Part shown: in pieces, positions 46,123 to 55,468 of the stretch
Position numbering within the stretch: the first letter of the stretch is position 1
How the letters are laid out: every line of letters starts with the position of its first letter
Assembly: GCA_018613035.1 (NCBI GenBank)
Contig: JAGGRA010000009.1
Span: forward strand, 1-64,000
Reading direction: 5' to 3'
DNA: 64,000 nt
Origin: Pseudomonas sp. ISL-84
Lineage (GTDB): Bacteria > Bacillota > Bacilli > Bacillales > Cytobacillaceae
Notes under the pieces: model-generated
The model's input: only the letters and a program-made list of their open reading frames with translations
Told to the model about the DNA's origin: nothing
Database searches by the model: none
Position numbers and translations under genes: made by a program

Positions 46123-47310
46123 CTATTCCTTGATCTCAAACATTTGTTCAATCTGCTGCTCCGTACGAAGTATTTCATTCTTGGAGTTGCCTGCCAGCAA
46201 GCACCTTAAAACGATTGGATTGTTTTGCCTTGGATGTTCTGGCTTGTAGATCGTAAGAGGGACTAGTTTTTGCTGATTGATTAAGTTTCTTGTAAAGGTT
46301 TCAAGCTTAGTAAAGCTGATGACTGTTCGAAAGGATCTTACCTTTAGTGTACTTACGTTAAGGGACTTCATGACATTTTCACTTAAAAGCAAGGCGGCCG
46401 TTGAGCCATTCAGCCGGAAATTCAGATCAAGGGCCATGATGCGGTTATCTTTGCCCACAACGATATCGAATCCGGCAACACCCCAGTAACCAAGAGAAAC
46501 AGCCTTTTCCATTATCACTTTTCCTAGTTCCGTGACTTCCTTCGGCGGCTGATGGTCTCGTTCAAACCAATTTCCTTTGTATTTGACTCCATCCTGAATA
46601 ATCTGCTCCGATCCTCCGAGGTAAGCGAGTTCGCCTTGGTAGGTCTTGGCAAATTGGACACAATAATTCGCATTTATTGGAATATATTCTTCGATAATCA
46701 CAAACTCACATGATTTTAATAACTCTTTTGCATATTGAAGTTTTTCCTCATCTTTACAAATCACAACGTTATTTCCTCCGCCTGAAGGTTCATTGGTGGC
46801 TGCTTTTACAACGAAAGGAAGGTTCAGTGAAAATTGGTTTTTAAGAAAATCATTGATGGCAAGGATTTCACGCCTGGCAAGGTTCTCTTTCGGAACAAGT
46901 TCTCCAAGGCTTTTCTTATTATTTAAAAAGAAAATCAGCTCCGGATCGATCCAATATCGGTTGTAATCAAACTCTTCCGGCAAATGAGGACAGTTAAATA
47001 TGATTTTTTCTTTTGCACTTTCTAATGAATCGAGTACCTCATAATAGTTTTGTTTGTCCGAATAATAAATCCGGTTGGGGGCCAGATCCAATCCTGCATC
47101 TTTGAGGATGGAAGTGCCTGCCTGGCTAGTAACATCATGATGGCATAAAAGGGGCAATTTTCCCGCCACAGGCATGGGACCCCCTGTCGCCGAATGCTGT
47201 GAGATCAAGTCAGGCAGCCAATACATATTATGATAGGAAGCTCTGGGGTTGAGAATAAAGCCGGGTCCAAATATATCGTAAAGAGTCATTTTTGGCCTTA
47301 GGTGCGGCAT
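46123..47310 (-). CDS. ATP-grasp domain protein
   Basis: A 395-residue ATP-grasp protein. The ATP-binding strands are PFVVKAATNEPSGGGNNVVIC and CEFVIIEEYIPI, and the metal-binding end is MALDLNFRLNGSTAAL. Such enzymes ligate a carboxylate to an amine or thiol using ATP, for example peptide ligases. The ATG at 47310 follows TGGAGGG. It is divergent from a YheC/YheD gene 124 bp away and near a MurF-like gene, so all three could act on a common peptide or wall precursor; this is inference. Confidence 0.78.
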   Translation of the reverse strand: MPHLRPKMTLYDIFGPGFILNPRASYHNMYWLPDLISQHSATGGPMPVAGKLPLLCHHDVTSQAGTSILKDAGLDLAPNRIYYSDKQNYYEVLDSLESAKEKIIFNCPHLPEEFDYNRYWIDPELIFFLNNKKSLGELVPKENLARREILAINDFLKNQFSLNLPFVVKAATNEPSGGGNNVVICKDEEKLQYAKELLKSCEFVIIEEYIPINANYCVQFAKTYQGELAYLGGSEQIIQDGVKYKGNWFERDHQPPKEVTELGKVIMEKAVSLGYWGVAGFDIVVGKDNRIMALDLNFRLNGSTAALLLSENVMKSLNVSTLKVRSFRTVISFTKLETFTRNLINQQKLVPLTIYKPEHPRQNNPIVLRCLLAGNSKNEILRTEQQIEQMFEIKE

Positions 47311-47433
47311 AGTGAAACCCTCCATTATGGTCCTTTTAGGTTAATGTATTCACACCATTTAGAAAGTAGTAGGCATGCACCTTTTTCCTGGACAAATGGA
47401 TGAATGCATCAGTCTATTTTTAGAGGAGTTAAT

Positions 47434-48219
47434 ATGCTGTATATAAAAGGAGAAATTTATGTGCGGAATCGAAAAAAAATGGATAAATGGTTTAAACACC
47501 AGTTGTTAATGGAAGATCCGAGTGTTAGGAATTATAATCCGGAGACAGTCACATTCACAAAAGAAAATCTGTATTTGATGCTCGAGCACCATCAGGAATT
47601 GATCATTAAGCCCATTTTTGGATCAGCGGCCACTGCGATTAGGAAAGTGACAAAATTGGATGAAGGGGAATATAAAGTTCATTTTGAAAAGAACACGGTT
47701 ATAATCAAAGGCCTCAAATGGCTTTATAAGTATTTAGCACGCAGGAAAAGGGGCCACAGTATTATTCAAGCCTGCATCCCGTTAGCTGAAGTAAATGGAA
47801 GGCCGATTGACTTTCGGTATATTGTACAGCGAAAAAAAGACACTGCTGATTGGATTCTTACAGGAAAGCACGCTAAGATTGCCGGCAGTGGCTATTTTGT
47901 TACCAACCTAAGTAAGGAAGGATCCGTCCTTTCTGTGGAAGAAGCGCTGGAAAAGTCCAATATAAAAGATGTTAATATACAAAAGGTTATGGAAGAATTG
48001 GATCATGTTTCAATGGTAGCAACCGAATGTTTAGCAAGGCACTTTGAAGACCATCTCCTATGGGGCTATGATCTGGCAGCAGATAAAAGTGGGCGTGTTT
48101 GGATTATAGAAGCGAATAGCACACCTTTAATGGGGGGATTCAAATACTTGAAGGACCTTTCCATGTATGAAACAATCAACTCCATACGAGAGTTTAATAA
48201 AATGAATAACGTTAAGTGA
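47434..48219 (+). CDS. YheC/YheD family ATP-grasp protein
   Basis: A 261-residue protein of the YheC/YheD family, described as endospore coat-associated. Typical segments are LIIKPIFGSAATAIRKV, the RPIDFRYIVQRKKDTADWILTGKHAKI strand-loop and the C-terminal VWIIEANSTPLMGGFKYL, which carries the ATP-grasp Glu/Asn metal ligands. Substrate unknown. The ATG at 47434 follows GAGGAG. Confidence 0.85.
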   Translation: MLYIKGEIYVRNRKKMDKWFKHQLLMEDPSVRNYNPETVTFTKENLYLMLEHHQELIIKPIFGSAATAIRKVTKLDEGEYKVHFEKNTVIIKGLKWLYKYLARRKRGHSIIQACIPLAEVNGRPIDFRYIVQRKKDTADWILTGKHAKIAGSGYFVTNLSKEGSVLSVEEALEKSNIKDVNIQKVMEELDHVSMVATECLARHFEDHLLWGYDLAADKSGRVWIIEANSTPLMGGFKYLKDLSMYETINSIREFNKMNNVK

Positions 48220-48514
48220 ACCTTTTTAAAACTGCATTAAATGAAGGAATTGCCGGTCGTAATGGAGGCCTGGCAAATTTTTATGGCTGAGAATAATCTT
48301 AGAAATTAGTTATTATTCGTTTGTATTCAAGGGGAGCCATGAACCTTATAATATCTATGGAAATAGAACAATCCGGCCGGCTTTGATGGAAAGAAAGCAG
48401 AGGTTAAGTAAATATAGGATTGCTTTTTTCTACTGAGCTTCCATAGCAAAACATGAAACAATTTGAAAGCACATCCGTATATAAATATTAAGAGTCTGAT
48501 ATAGGGGGGAAGGG

Positions 48515-48739
48515 ATGGCAGAACTTATATTGGTGTTCATTTTATTTATTCCGGTATATGGAGTCCTTTTATGGAGTTATTTTGATCCTGAAGAAAGTAT
48601 GTTATGGGGAAAACGCTGGATGTATGAAGAAGAACCTGAAATATCTGAAGGGGCTATTCGGTACACAAAGATGATGTCTTTGGTTGTTATGGCTGTCATC
48701 ACGTTGGTGTTCGTCATTTTGTTTTTTACACGTATTTAG
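48515..48739 (+). CDS. Small two-helix membrane protein
   Basis: A 74-residue protein with helices at about 3-22 and 52-72 and an acidic central loop (DPEESMLWGKRWMYEEEPEIS). The layout is reminiscent of DUF6199-type small membrane proteins, but I am not certain. It has a strong GGGGGGAAGGG ribosome site and its own terminator-like hairpin near 48776. Confidence 0.65.
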   Translation: MAELILVFILFIPVYGVLLWSYFDPEESMLWGKRWMYEEEPEISEGAIRYTKMMSLVVMAVITLVFVILFFTRI

Positions 48740-49013
48740 GTTTTAACGATCAGGTTTTATAAAAATAAAAATGGGGTGTTGAGGCTGCTAATAGAGTGGT
48801 CTCAACTTTTTTATGTGCCCATTTTTAAATGATGAATTTTTTGTGACATTCTTAAGCACCCAGAAATTCTTTCATACCCTATGATATATGTCACAAAATG
48901 AACGGTGATTCAGATTGTAAAAGCTAATTTCTCAGGAAAAATGAATAAAATTGAACATTATAAAAAATTCGCGCAAATTTGTCAATATTGGATTTCAAGG
49001 CTCATATTAGGCA
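48740..49013. other. Region upstream of the comK promoter
   Basis: Contains a hairpin near 48776-48812 and an 11-bp inverted repeat TTTTGTGACAT (48839-48849) / ATGTCACAAAA (48888-48898) with a 38-nt loop. No gene. Confidence 0.4.
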
Positions 49014-49076
49014 AAAAAATACTTTTCGAGGATCGAAAAATAAGCTTTTACAATAGTAAAAAAGCCCCATTATAAT
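49014..49076 (+). promoter_or_regulatory. ComK-type promoter (two AT-boxes, -35 and -10)
   Basis: Two perfect ComK AT-boxes of form AAAA-N5-TTTT lie at 49014-49026 and 49037-49049, 10 bp apart. A promoter with -35 TTACAA (49048-49053) and -10 TATAAT (49071-49076, 17-bp spacing) adjoins the second box. This is the arrangement expected for ComK activation of its own gene. Confidence 0.7.
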
Positions 49077-49330
49077 GTAAAAGGAGGTGAAATTTGTCAA
49101 ATCCTGCCGAATGACAAATGGGCTTTTAATGATCATTAATGTCAGACATTAAAAGAAATATCAGCCATACAGTCGTCGAAACTGGAAAAGTGCCTAAAAC
49201 AACAAAAACCCTCAGGCGGGTCCGGGAAAGACAATCGCCTGAGAGCTCTCATGAGATGGAGTAGACCAGCTCATTTGCTAAGTATACTCCTTTCTTTAAA
49301 AATAGTAAATTACCAAAAAGGAGTCATAAC
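49077..49330 (+). other. Hairpin-rich comK leader
   Basis: About 250 nt between promoter and start codon. It holds AAGGAGGTG followed by a 6-codon TTG frame, a hairpin ATTTGTCA/TGACAAAT (49092-49119), a perfect dyad TTAATGTCAGACATTAA and an 8-bp stem CTCAGGCG/CGCCTGAG near 49211-49243. On the opposite strand that stem is followed by TTTTTG and could stop antisense transcription. Function unknown. Confidence 0.5.
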
Positions 49331-49900
49331 ATGACATTAGTTTTTATCCCTCATTATATCATCCATCCTGAAACGAAAGCGATTTTGCCGGAATTTGATG
49401 CAAAAGGCAGATGCTATAGCAAAGTAATCCAGGGAAGCCAAACCTTTATTGTCACGATGAAACCCATTGAGATTATGCAGACAAGCCTTAGTTACTATGG
49501 CTCCAGTCTGGAGGGTGCGATCAGCGGCTCCAAATCGATCGTAGGTGCATGCCAGGCAGCGCCCATCCGTATTGCTGGAAATATTGATATGTACTGGTTT
49601 TCACATATCTCTCCACAGAATGATGAATGTGTGTGGCTGGCCCTTCACCATGTACACCGCATCCTGCCTGAAAAATACAACCAGGCGAAGGTGATGTTAA
49701 TAGATGGACCTTCCATCACACTGGATATCTCTGAGAGAAAGCTATCTGACAGATATGACCGAGCTGAACAGCTGGAAGTGAAAATAACGAAAAGAACCCA
49801 ATACAAGATGAACTTTGTGATGGAAAGAGGGAGCGGGGTTCATTTTATAAAGGAAGCGGATCGTAATTATACCGTGAGCAGGGATGATGAGTCTGAGTAA
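49331..49900 (+). CDS. comK: Competence transcription factor ComK
   Basis: A 189-residue ComK family protein. Family features are YIIHPETKAILPEF at the start, VTMKPIEIMQTSLSYYGSSLEGA (the conserved GSS segment), and DMYWFSHISPQNDECVWLALHHV in the DNA-binding half. ComK activates late competence genes by binding paired AT-boxes. Two such boxes lie in its own promoter, so positive autoregulation is expected. AAGGAG precedes the ATG. Whether the cell becomes competent cannot be judged here. Confidence 0.88.
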   Translation: MTLVFIPHYIIHPETKAILPEFDAKGRCYSKVIQGSQTFIVTMKPIEIMQTSLSYYGSSLEGAISGSKSIVGACQAAPIRIAGNIDMYWFSHISPQNDECVWLALHHVHRILPEKYNQAKVMLIDGPSITLDISERKLSDRYDRAEQLEVKITKRTQYKMNFVMERGSGVHFIKEADRNYTVSRDDESE

Positions 49901-49928
49901 TGGTACGAACACAAATATAGATAGTGGG

Positions 49929-49960
49929 AGTCTGTCTCAATTCGGGCAGGCTTTTTATTA
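49929..49960 (+). terminator. Terminator of comK
   Basis: AGTCTGTC pairs with GGCAGGCT (two G-T pairs), followed by TTTTT. Confidence 0.7.
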
Positions 49961-50117
49961 TGGATTAAAAAACTTTACATTTATTATACTTTCTTTACTA
50001 AACACTCTAGTTCTATTAATACTCCATTAATAGATTTATTCTACGATTTTAAGTGTAGGGAGGAATGCTCCCCCCGATTCATGAAATGATACCATAAAAC
50101 CATTGGAGGCTGAGTTA

Positions 50118-51320
50118 GTGAGTAATCAGAACGAAAGCAAAGGGCTTGATAGAAGGACGTTTATTAAAGCGGGAGGAATGGGGACGCTTGCTTTAACGAT
50201 GGCTGCTTCAGGCTTGCCTGGAGATTTGCTTGTTGGTAAAGCGCAAGCGGAGGAACGAAGCGAAAAGATGGAAGCTCCTAAACTTGCATTCAATTCTAAT
50301 GGCAAGTTTAAGGTTGTACAGTTTAACGATACCCAGGATGATGAACGGATTGACCGCAGAACGATTGAATTGATGGAAAAGGTTCTTGACGCGGAAAAAC
50401 CTGATTTTGTTGTTTTGAACGGGGACAATATCACCGGCGGCTGTGATTCTGAAATGGAAATGAAGCAAGCGATGAACAATGTCGTTCAGCCTATGGAAAA
50501 GAGAGGAATCCGCTGGGCGGCTACGTTCGGAAACCATGATGAAGACTCAACGCCAAAGACTGGCATGGATGAGAATGATATGCTCAAGTTTTATATGAAG
50601 TACAAGCATAATATGAACGTTCCTGGCAAAAAAGGCCTTACTGGTACAGGAAATATGAACCTGCTAATCAGACAATCAAGCGGGAATAAAGCGGTATTTA
50701 ATCTCTGGCTGCTGGACAGCGGGCGATATGCACCAAAAACCATTGCCGGTCAGGATTTTAAAGGCTATCCAACGTGGGATTGGCTCCGTTTCAATCAGGT
50801 CAATTGGTATTATGAGAGATCCAAAGTGATCGAAAAGCAATATGGATATAAAGTGCCTTCCCTAGTATTCATTCATATTCCCCTATGGGAGCACCGTTTT
50901 ATGTGGTGGGGAAGTGTGGATGGCAGAACACAAGCAGGTCATGATCTTGCGGCGGCAAGGCATCAAATCACAGGAGAACGCAATGAAGATGAGTGTCCGG
51001 GTCCGATTAACAGCGGATTATTTACAGCCATGCTGGATAGAGGAGATGTTAAGGGAGTATTCTGCGGACACGATCATATTAATACATATTGCGGCAACTA
51101 CTATGGGATTTTGCTAGGATACGCCGGCAATACTGGCTTCGGCACATACGGTCTTTCAGGCCAGGACCGAAATAGACTCCGCGGTGCAAGAGTATTCAAT
51201 TTGGATGAGAACCATGAAGGGATATTGGTTGATACGCATATGGTTTTTGCCAAAGACTATGGCATTGACTTAACTGCCAACGACCAAAGCATTGACCCGC
51301 TACCTTTGGAAGGGAAATAA
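50118..51320 (+). CDS. Tat-exported metallophosphoesterase
   Basis: A 400-residue calcineurin-like phosphoesterase. The N-terminus has a twin-arginine signal (LDRRTFIKAGG) followed by a hydrophobic stretch and an AQA site. Metal motifs are VQFNDTQDDER (in place of the usual D-x-H), GDNITGG, GNHDED, HIPLWEH and GHDHINTYCG. It should act outside the cell on a phosphate ester or nucleotide. GTG at 50118 follows GGAGG; the TTG at 50103 overlaps that site. A second Tat phosphoesterase gene follows after 123 bp. Confidence 0.85.
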   Translation: MSNQNESKGLDRRTFIKAGGMGTLALTMAASGLPGDLLVGKAQAEERSEKMEAPKLAFNSNGKFKVVQFNDTQDDERIDRRTIELMEKVLDAEKPDFVVLNGDNITGGCDSEMEMKQAMNNVVQPMEKRGIRWAATFGNHDEDSTPKTGMDENDMLKFYMKYKHNMNVPGKKGLTGTGNMNLLIRQSSGNKAVFNLWLLDSGRYAPKTIAGQDFKGYPTWDWLRFNQVNWYYERSKVIEKQYGYKVPSLVFIHIPLWEHRFMWWGSVDGRTQAGHDLAAARHQITGERNEDECPGPINSGLFTAMLDRGDVKGVFCGHDHINTYCGNYYGILLGYAGNTGFGTYGLSGQDRNRLRGARVFNLDENHEGILVDTHMVFAKDYGIDLTANDQSIDPLPLEGK

Positions 51321-51443
51321 TGAAAGTTTAAGAGTCGCCAGTGTGCTGAATAAAAGATTGAGATAAGCATGAGTGATTGAGAAATACATACAACGAATGG
51401 GAGCACTGGTGAATAAATTAGTTGAGTAAGGAGTGCAGGTGTA

Positions 51444-52847
51444 ATGAAAAATAAAAACAATGTAACTAGAGAGAATAGTATTTTAACAAACGAAATGGAC
51501 CGCCGTGCCTTTTTGCAAAAAACGACGATGGCTGCCGGCGCAACGATCGGCTTATCACTTGCAAATTCGTTCAACCTCATTTCAGCGAGTGCATCTTCTT
51601 CAACTTCCATTATGAATTCAACCGGAAAGAAACCGGATTTAGTATTTCCAGTTATCAGTGACATTCATATCCATAATAGCAGCAATAAAACATTGGAAAA
51701 ATTTATTGTCACGTTGGAGCAATTAAATAAGGTTGCTCCCAAGCAGGATGCTTTTCTGGTTGTAGGAGATTTAACTGATTATGGATATGTATCCGAATAC
51801 GATAAGTTCATGTCCGCTTATAATGTACACAAACAGCCAGGTGCAGTTTCTATGTTTGCCATTGGAAATCATGATTACTGGAATGGTCTATCAATAGCCG
51901 ACGCCCAAAAGCGCTTCCTCGCAAAAACGGGTATGGAATCTATTTACTATCATAAAGTGATCAAAGATTATCATTTTATCGTTCTTGGCACTGAGGACGG
52001 AAAAACAGAGGGAACCTTCTCGGCTGGACAAATTAATTGGCTAAGTGAGCAGCTAAAGATCGCGCACGAAGATGATCCGAAAAAGCCAATATTTGTTTTC
52101 CACCATCAGCCGATTAAAGGGACTGTGTACGGAAGCGAATGGGGCTTTAATCAGAATCGAGACCTTTTCTACGACACGTTGAAGGAATATCCGCAAGTCA
52201 TTTCGTTTTCAGGTCACACCCACTATCCGCTTGATGATCCAAGGATTATCCATCAGAAGGATTTCACGTCAATTGGAACTTCAACAGGGGCCTATCTGTG
52301 GCTGGATGCAGGCAGAATTCAAGGCGAAGTACCAGAGGGTGCGGATGTCCTGAATCAGGCATTAGTGGTAGAGGTATATAACAACAAAGTACTCATTAAG
52401 CGCCGTGATATTCACAATAATGACTGGACTGGAGAGCCATTTGAAATCAGCTACCCAGCCAATAAGCAAAACTTTATTTACACAGAAAACAGGGATATGA
52501 AACCGCCTTTTTTTTCAAAAGAAGCAATGCTCTCCATTAATAATGAAATGACAACAGCCACCTCCCTGGCCATTATGTTTAACCAGGCTAAGGATGACCT
52601 TCTTGTTCATGACTACAAAGTAGTGGCAAGAAATGCCGAATCCGGGGATGCTGCCAAGGAATTTCTTGCTTTTTCAGAATTCTATAAGGATCCTGTACCG
52701 AATCCATTAACTTTAAGAATTGAAGGACTGCAGGCTAATACTGCATATCAAATTGAAGTGCATGCGCTTGATGCATATGGGAATGTGGGCAAAGCGCCAT
52801 TAAAGGCATTAGGCAAAACAAAGGCAGCCGAAAAAATCTCTATTTAA
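51444..52847 (+). CDS. Tat-exported metallophosphoesterase with C-terminal beta domain
   Basis: A 467-residue secreted calcineurin-like phosphoesterase. The twin-arginine signal is MDRRAFLQKTT. All metal motifs are intact: SDIHIH, GDLTDYG, GNHDYW, HHQP and GHTHYP. The C-terminal 110 residues look like a fibronectin type III fold (LTLRIEGLQANTAYQIEVHALDAYGNVG). It is a different subfamily from the preceding enzyme, but the two share export route and direction, so joint phosphate scavenging is plausible. Confidence 0.87.
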   Translation: MKNKNNVTRENSILTNEMDRRAFLQKTTMAAGATIGLSLANSFNLISASASSSTSIMNSTGKKPDLVFPVISDIHIHNSSNKTLEKFIVTLEQLNKVAPKQDAFLVVGDLTDYGYVSEYDKFMSAYNVHKQPGAVSMFAIGNHDYWNGLSIADAQKRFLAKTGMESIYYHKVIKDYHFIVLGTEDGKTEGTFSAGQINWLSEQLKIAHEDDPKKPIFVFHHQPIKGTVYGSEWGFNQNRDLFYDTLKEYPQVISFSGHTHYPLDDPRIIHQKDFTSIGTSTGAYLWLDAGRIQGEVPEGADVLNQALVVEVYNNKVLIKRRDIHNNDWTGEPFEISYPANKQNFIYTENRDMKPPFFSKEAMLSINNEMTTATSLAIMFNQAKDDLLVHDYKVVARNAESGDAAKEFLAFSEFYKDPVPNPLTLRIEGLQANTAYQIEVHALDAYGNVGKAPLKALGKTKAAEKISI

Positions 52848-52936
52848 AAAATATCAGCAGAAAAATAGATGAAATTGCTTCAAAACATTTGGCCGGCTCC
52901 AAGGAGTTGGCCTTCTTGCTCTTAGATGATATGGAT

Positions 52937-53057
52937 ATCAGTCACTTTCAATGATTTATCAGTCAGATTTTGATTTTATCTGTCACTTTTTAAATATATC
53001 AGTCAGAATTCATTTTTATCGGTCAATTTCTCAATATATCGGTCAGTTGGCTATAAG
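52937..53057. repeat. Array E: 20-nt periodic repeat (ATCAGTCA core)
   Basis: Cores ATCAGTCACT, ATCAGTCAGA, ATCTGTCACT, ATCAGTCAGA, ATCGGTCAAT and ATCGGTCAGT start at 52937, 52958, 52978, 52998, 53018 and 53038 (spacings 21, 20, 20, 20, 20). The third unit, ATCTGTCACTTTTTAAATAT, is nearly the fourth unit of Array B. Confidence 0.78.
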
Positions 53058-53182
53058 CCGGGCTTTCAGTCAGTCCGGAAAAAATAAGGCGATTAAAAAA
53101 ATTGCAGAATAATAAAGAAAAAGACTTCACCAACTTTGCTTATAGGTTCCCGTTTTTTTTGTGTGTTTTCTTAATAAATGGC

Positions 53183-53230
53183 ATAAGAAATGACGTGTGT
53201 GTTGGCACACGTCATTTCTTATGTTTTTTT
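53183..53230 (+). terminator. Very strong terminator
   Basis: A perfect 17-bp stem (53183-53199 with 53206-53222) around TGTTGG, then GTTTTTTT. Confidence 0.9.
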
Positions 53231-53419
53231 GAGCTTTATGAAACAAATACGGATAGCGCCTACTATAAAATCTATACCAGTTTTTTCTCTATCATATTAG
53301 ATAAAGTCCTTTCAAGTTAGAAAAAATTAACTCTTTATGAAATCTTTACATCCAATTTACATTTGCTCTGTATAATTTCGAATATAGGTCATTAGTATGA
53401 TAAGTTGGAGGTTTTGATT

Positions 53420-55135
53420 TTGCGCAAAAATGGGTTAAACGGATTTCTCACTATAAAAAGGGATAGGAAAAAATTCAGTCATAAACTGAACCTGAGTACA
53501 AGGTTATTTGCCTTATTTTTCTCCTTACTGCTGATCACCATTGCAGTATTAGGTTCTAGCTCATACGTAAAAGCAAAAGAAATAGCAATGGAAACAATAG
53601 AAAGCCGGCTGGAGAGAGAAGCAGAACTAATGGGTTATATTGCGGAAAACTTGAAATTTGTTTATATCAGTGATGATGCTTACTTTATGCAGCAGCTTGA
53701 AGCTAATGTTCGTTCACAGCAAAAAAAGCTTCAGACAGATGGGATTTCCTCCGATTTTTTTTATATCTCTGAAAAGGAGATTACGCCTTTCAAAGTAAGC
53801 AAAAATTCCGCTGCACCTTTTTCGGAGGTTACAATAAATACAATCACAAAAATGAAAAATGGTGTCATTCATGAATCGATGGATGGAACAGAGTACACAG
53901 TGGCTTTTCAGGAGATGGAAGAAATAGCCGGGATATATGTGCTCTTAATACCGACAAAGTCGTATGTGGGCGATGTTAGTGCTATTGGTTATTTTATAAT
54001 GGCAGCCATTGCGGTCAGCCTGATCGCTGCCGCTGTCATTATTAGCCTATTTGTGCGAAAAATAACGAAGCCTCTTAATCAGTTAAGAAATACGATGAAG
54101 GAAGTCCGGGAAGGCAATCTGCAAAGTTCAACCGAGATTCATACGACGATTCCCGAAATTACCTCCTTGCATAACAGTTATAATAGTATGATTGAACAAA
54201 TGAGGAAAATGCTGAGCGAGCTTACAGAGACAACAAAAGAGCTGGAGAATACAGGTAATGAACTGGAAGAGTCCTCCTTGAGCGGCCTTACAAGCAGCCA
54301 GCAGCTTGTGTCAGCCATTAATCTTGTGAAAGTGGGAGCGGAGCAGACTGCTGCGAGTTCAGAAAATAGCGTGATTAGCTTTAAAGAGATGAAGTATAAG
54401 ATTGAAGAAATGTTTTTAAATATGGACAGTGTGAATAGCAGTTCTGTCACTATGAATATGTCTGCAAAACGGGGTGAAAGCAATATGGGCAAGCTGATTG
54501 CAGCCATCCAGTCATTTGGCGCAGATTTTGAAAAACTCACCATCACCATTAACCAAGTAAAAGATTTTTCACGATCGATTCATAATCTTGTAGGTTTAGT
54601 GAAGGGAATTGCAGAGCAAACAAAGCTGCTATCTTTAAATGCTTCCATTGAGGCTGCTCGTGCGGGGGAAGCCGGCAAAGGATTTGCTGTTGTAGCCGGT
54701 GAAGTCCGGAATCTAGCTGAGCAGTCAGCAACAGCTGCAGAGGAAATAACTTATGCGATTAAAAATATGGAGAGTATCACGGTAGGTGCTTCGGAAGAGT
54801 TTAATCAAATCTATATGAAAATAAAGGGCAATCTAGTCATAGCAAGTGAGTCGAAAAATTCTTTTGATGAGCTAATGAATGAGATATCAGCTGTTAGCAG
54901 TAAGCTCCTATCCATGCAGTCTGAGCTGGAAAACCTGGAGCAATTGCTGCCTCATCTGGAGCAAGGTGCAGATCAATTTTCTTCAGTTTCCCAAGAAACA
55001 TTGGCCAGTGCAGAAGAAATGCTTGCTTCGAGTGTTATTCAGTCGAAACAAATAGAAAATACAAATGAGATAGGAATCAAGTTAAATTTACTAGCTAACT
55101 CATTGTCGAAAATGACAAGGCAGTATAAGGTGTAG
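53420..55135 (+). CDS. Methyl-accepting chemotaxis protein
   Basis: A 571-residue transmembrane chemoreceptor. A first helix lies at about residues 25-48, an extracellular sensor of roughly 130 residues follows, and a second helix lies at about 185-210. Then come a HAMP domain ([22 protein letters not shown]) and the signalling domain with the conserved tip [41 protein letters not shown]. It would signal through CheA/CheW. The TTG at 53420 is eight bases after GGAGG. Ligand unknown. Confidence 0.92.
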   Translation: MRKNGLNGFLTIKRDRKKFSHKLNLSTRLFALFFSLLLITIAVLGSSSYVKAKEIAMETIESRLEREAELMGYIAENLKFVYISDDAYFMQQLEANVRSQQKKLQTDGISSDFFYISEKEITPFKVSKNSAAPFSEVTINTITKMKNGVIHESMDGTEYTVAFQEMEEIAGIYVLLIPTKSYVGDVSAIGYFIMAAIAVSLIAAAVIISLFVRKITKPLNQLRNTMKEVREGNLQSSTEIHTTIPEITSLHNSYNSMIEQMRKMLSELTETTKELENTGNELEESSLSGLTSSQQLVSAINLVKVGAEQTAASSENSVISFKEMKYKIEEMFLNMDSVNSSSVTMNMSAKRGESNMGKLIAAIQSFGADFEKLTITINQVKDFSRSIHNLVGLVKGIAEQTKLLSLNASIEAARAGEAGKGFAVVAGEVRNLAEQSATAAEEITYAIKNMESITVGASEEFNQIYMKIKGNLVIASESKNSFDELMNEISAVSSKLLSMQSELENLEQLLPHLEQGADQFSSVSQETLASAEEMLASSVIQSKQIENTNEIGIKLNLLANSLSKMTRQYKV

Positions 55136-55468
55136 GGCAGGAAACAACCTGAATTTTGAAATCTGCAATTCTGAAGTCTTAATAGATTAATAAAAAGGTA
55201 ACTCAGGCTGCCGGAATGATCGGTGTAGCATGCAATTTTCTCATTTTACTAACAGCATAAATAGCTTTAGAGTACGGTCCGATTATCTTTCCACAATCGG
55301 GCCATTTTTTTGAACAAAAGTTATTAAGGTAATGCTTTTTATCTTTTCTTAATATCAAAGGGGTGTTTATATTTCAATAAAAACTTAATTATAATCAGTA
55401 ATTATTTATTGCAAAACGATAAAATATATTTTAAAATCAATTTATAATAAATTGGTGAGGTGCTTTTT
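55136..55468. other. Intergenic region with the MCP terminator
   Basis: Terminator at 55276-55313; the remainder is AT-rich promoter region of the DUF2975 gene. Nothing else seen. Confidence 0.45.
55276..55313 (+). terminator. Terminator
   Basis: GGTCCGATT pairs with AATCGGGCC (one G-T pair), followed by ATTTTTTT. Confidence 0.85.

Larger units (their letters stand above)
52848..53419. other. Intergenic region with Array E and a strong terminator
   Basis: Array E (52937-53057) is followed by a 17-bp terminator at 53183-53230; a 72-codon frame that crosses the terminator is not a gene. The MCP ribosome site is at the right end. Confidence 0.5.

Noticed and set aside
49198-49258. A 20-codon leftward frame inside the comK leader
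   Set aside because: The ribosome site spacing is poor and the frame is explained by the GC-rich hairpin.
53102-53320. A 72-codon frame before the chemoreceptor gene
   Set aside because: It contains the 17-bp terminator and lacks a ribosome site and family resemblance.
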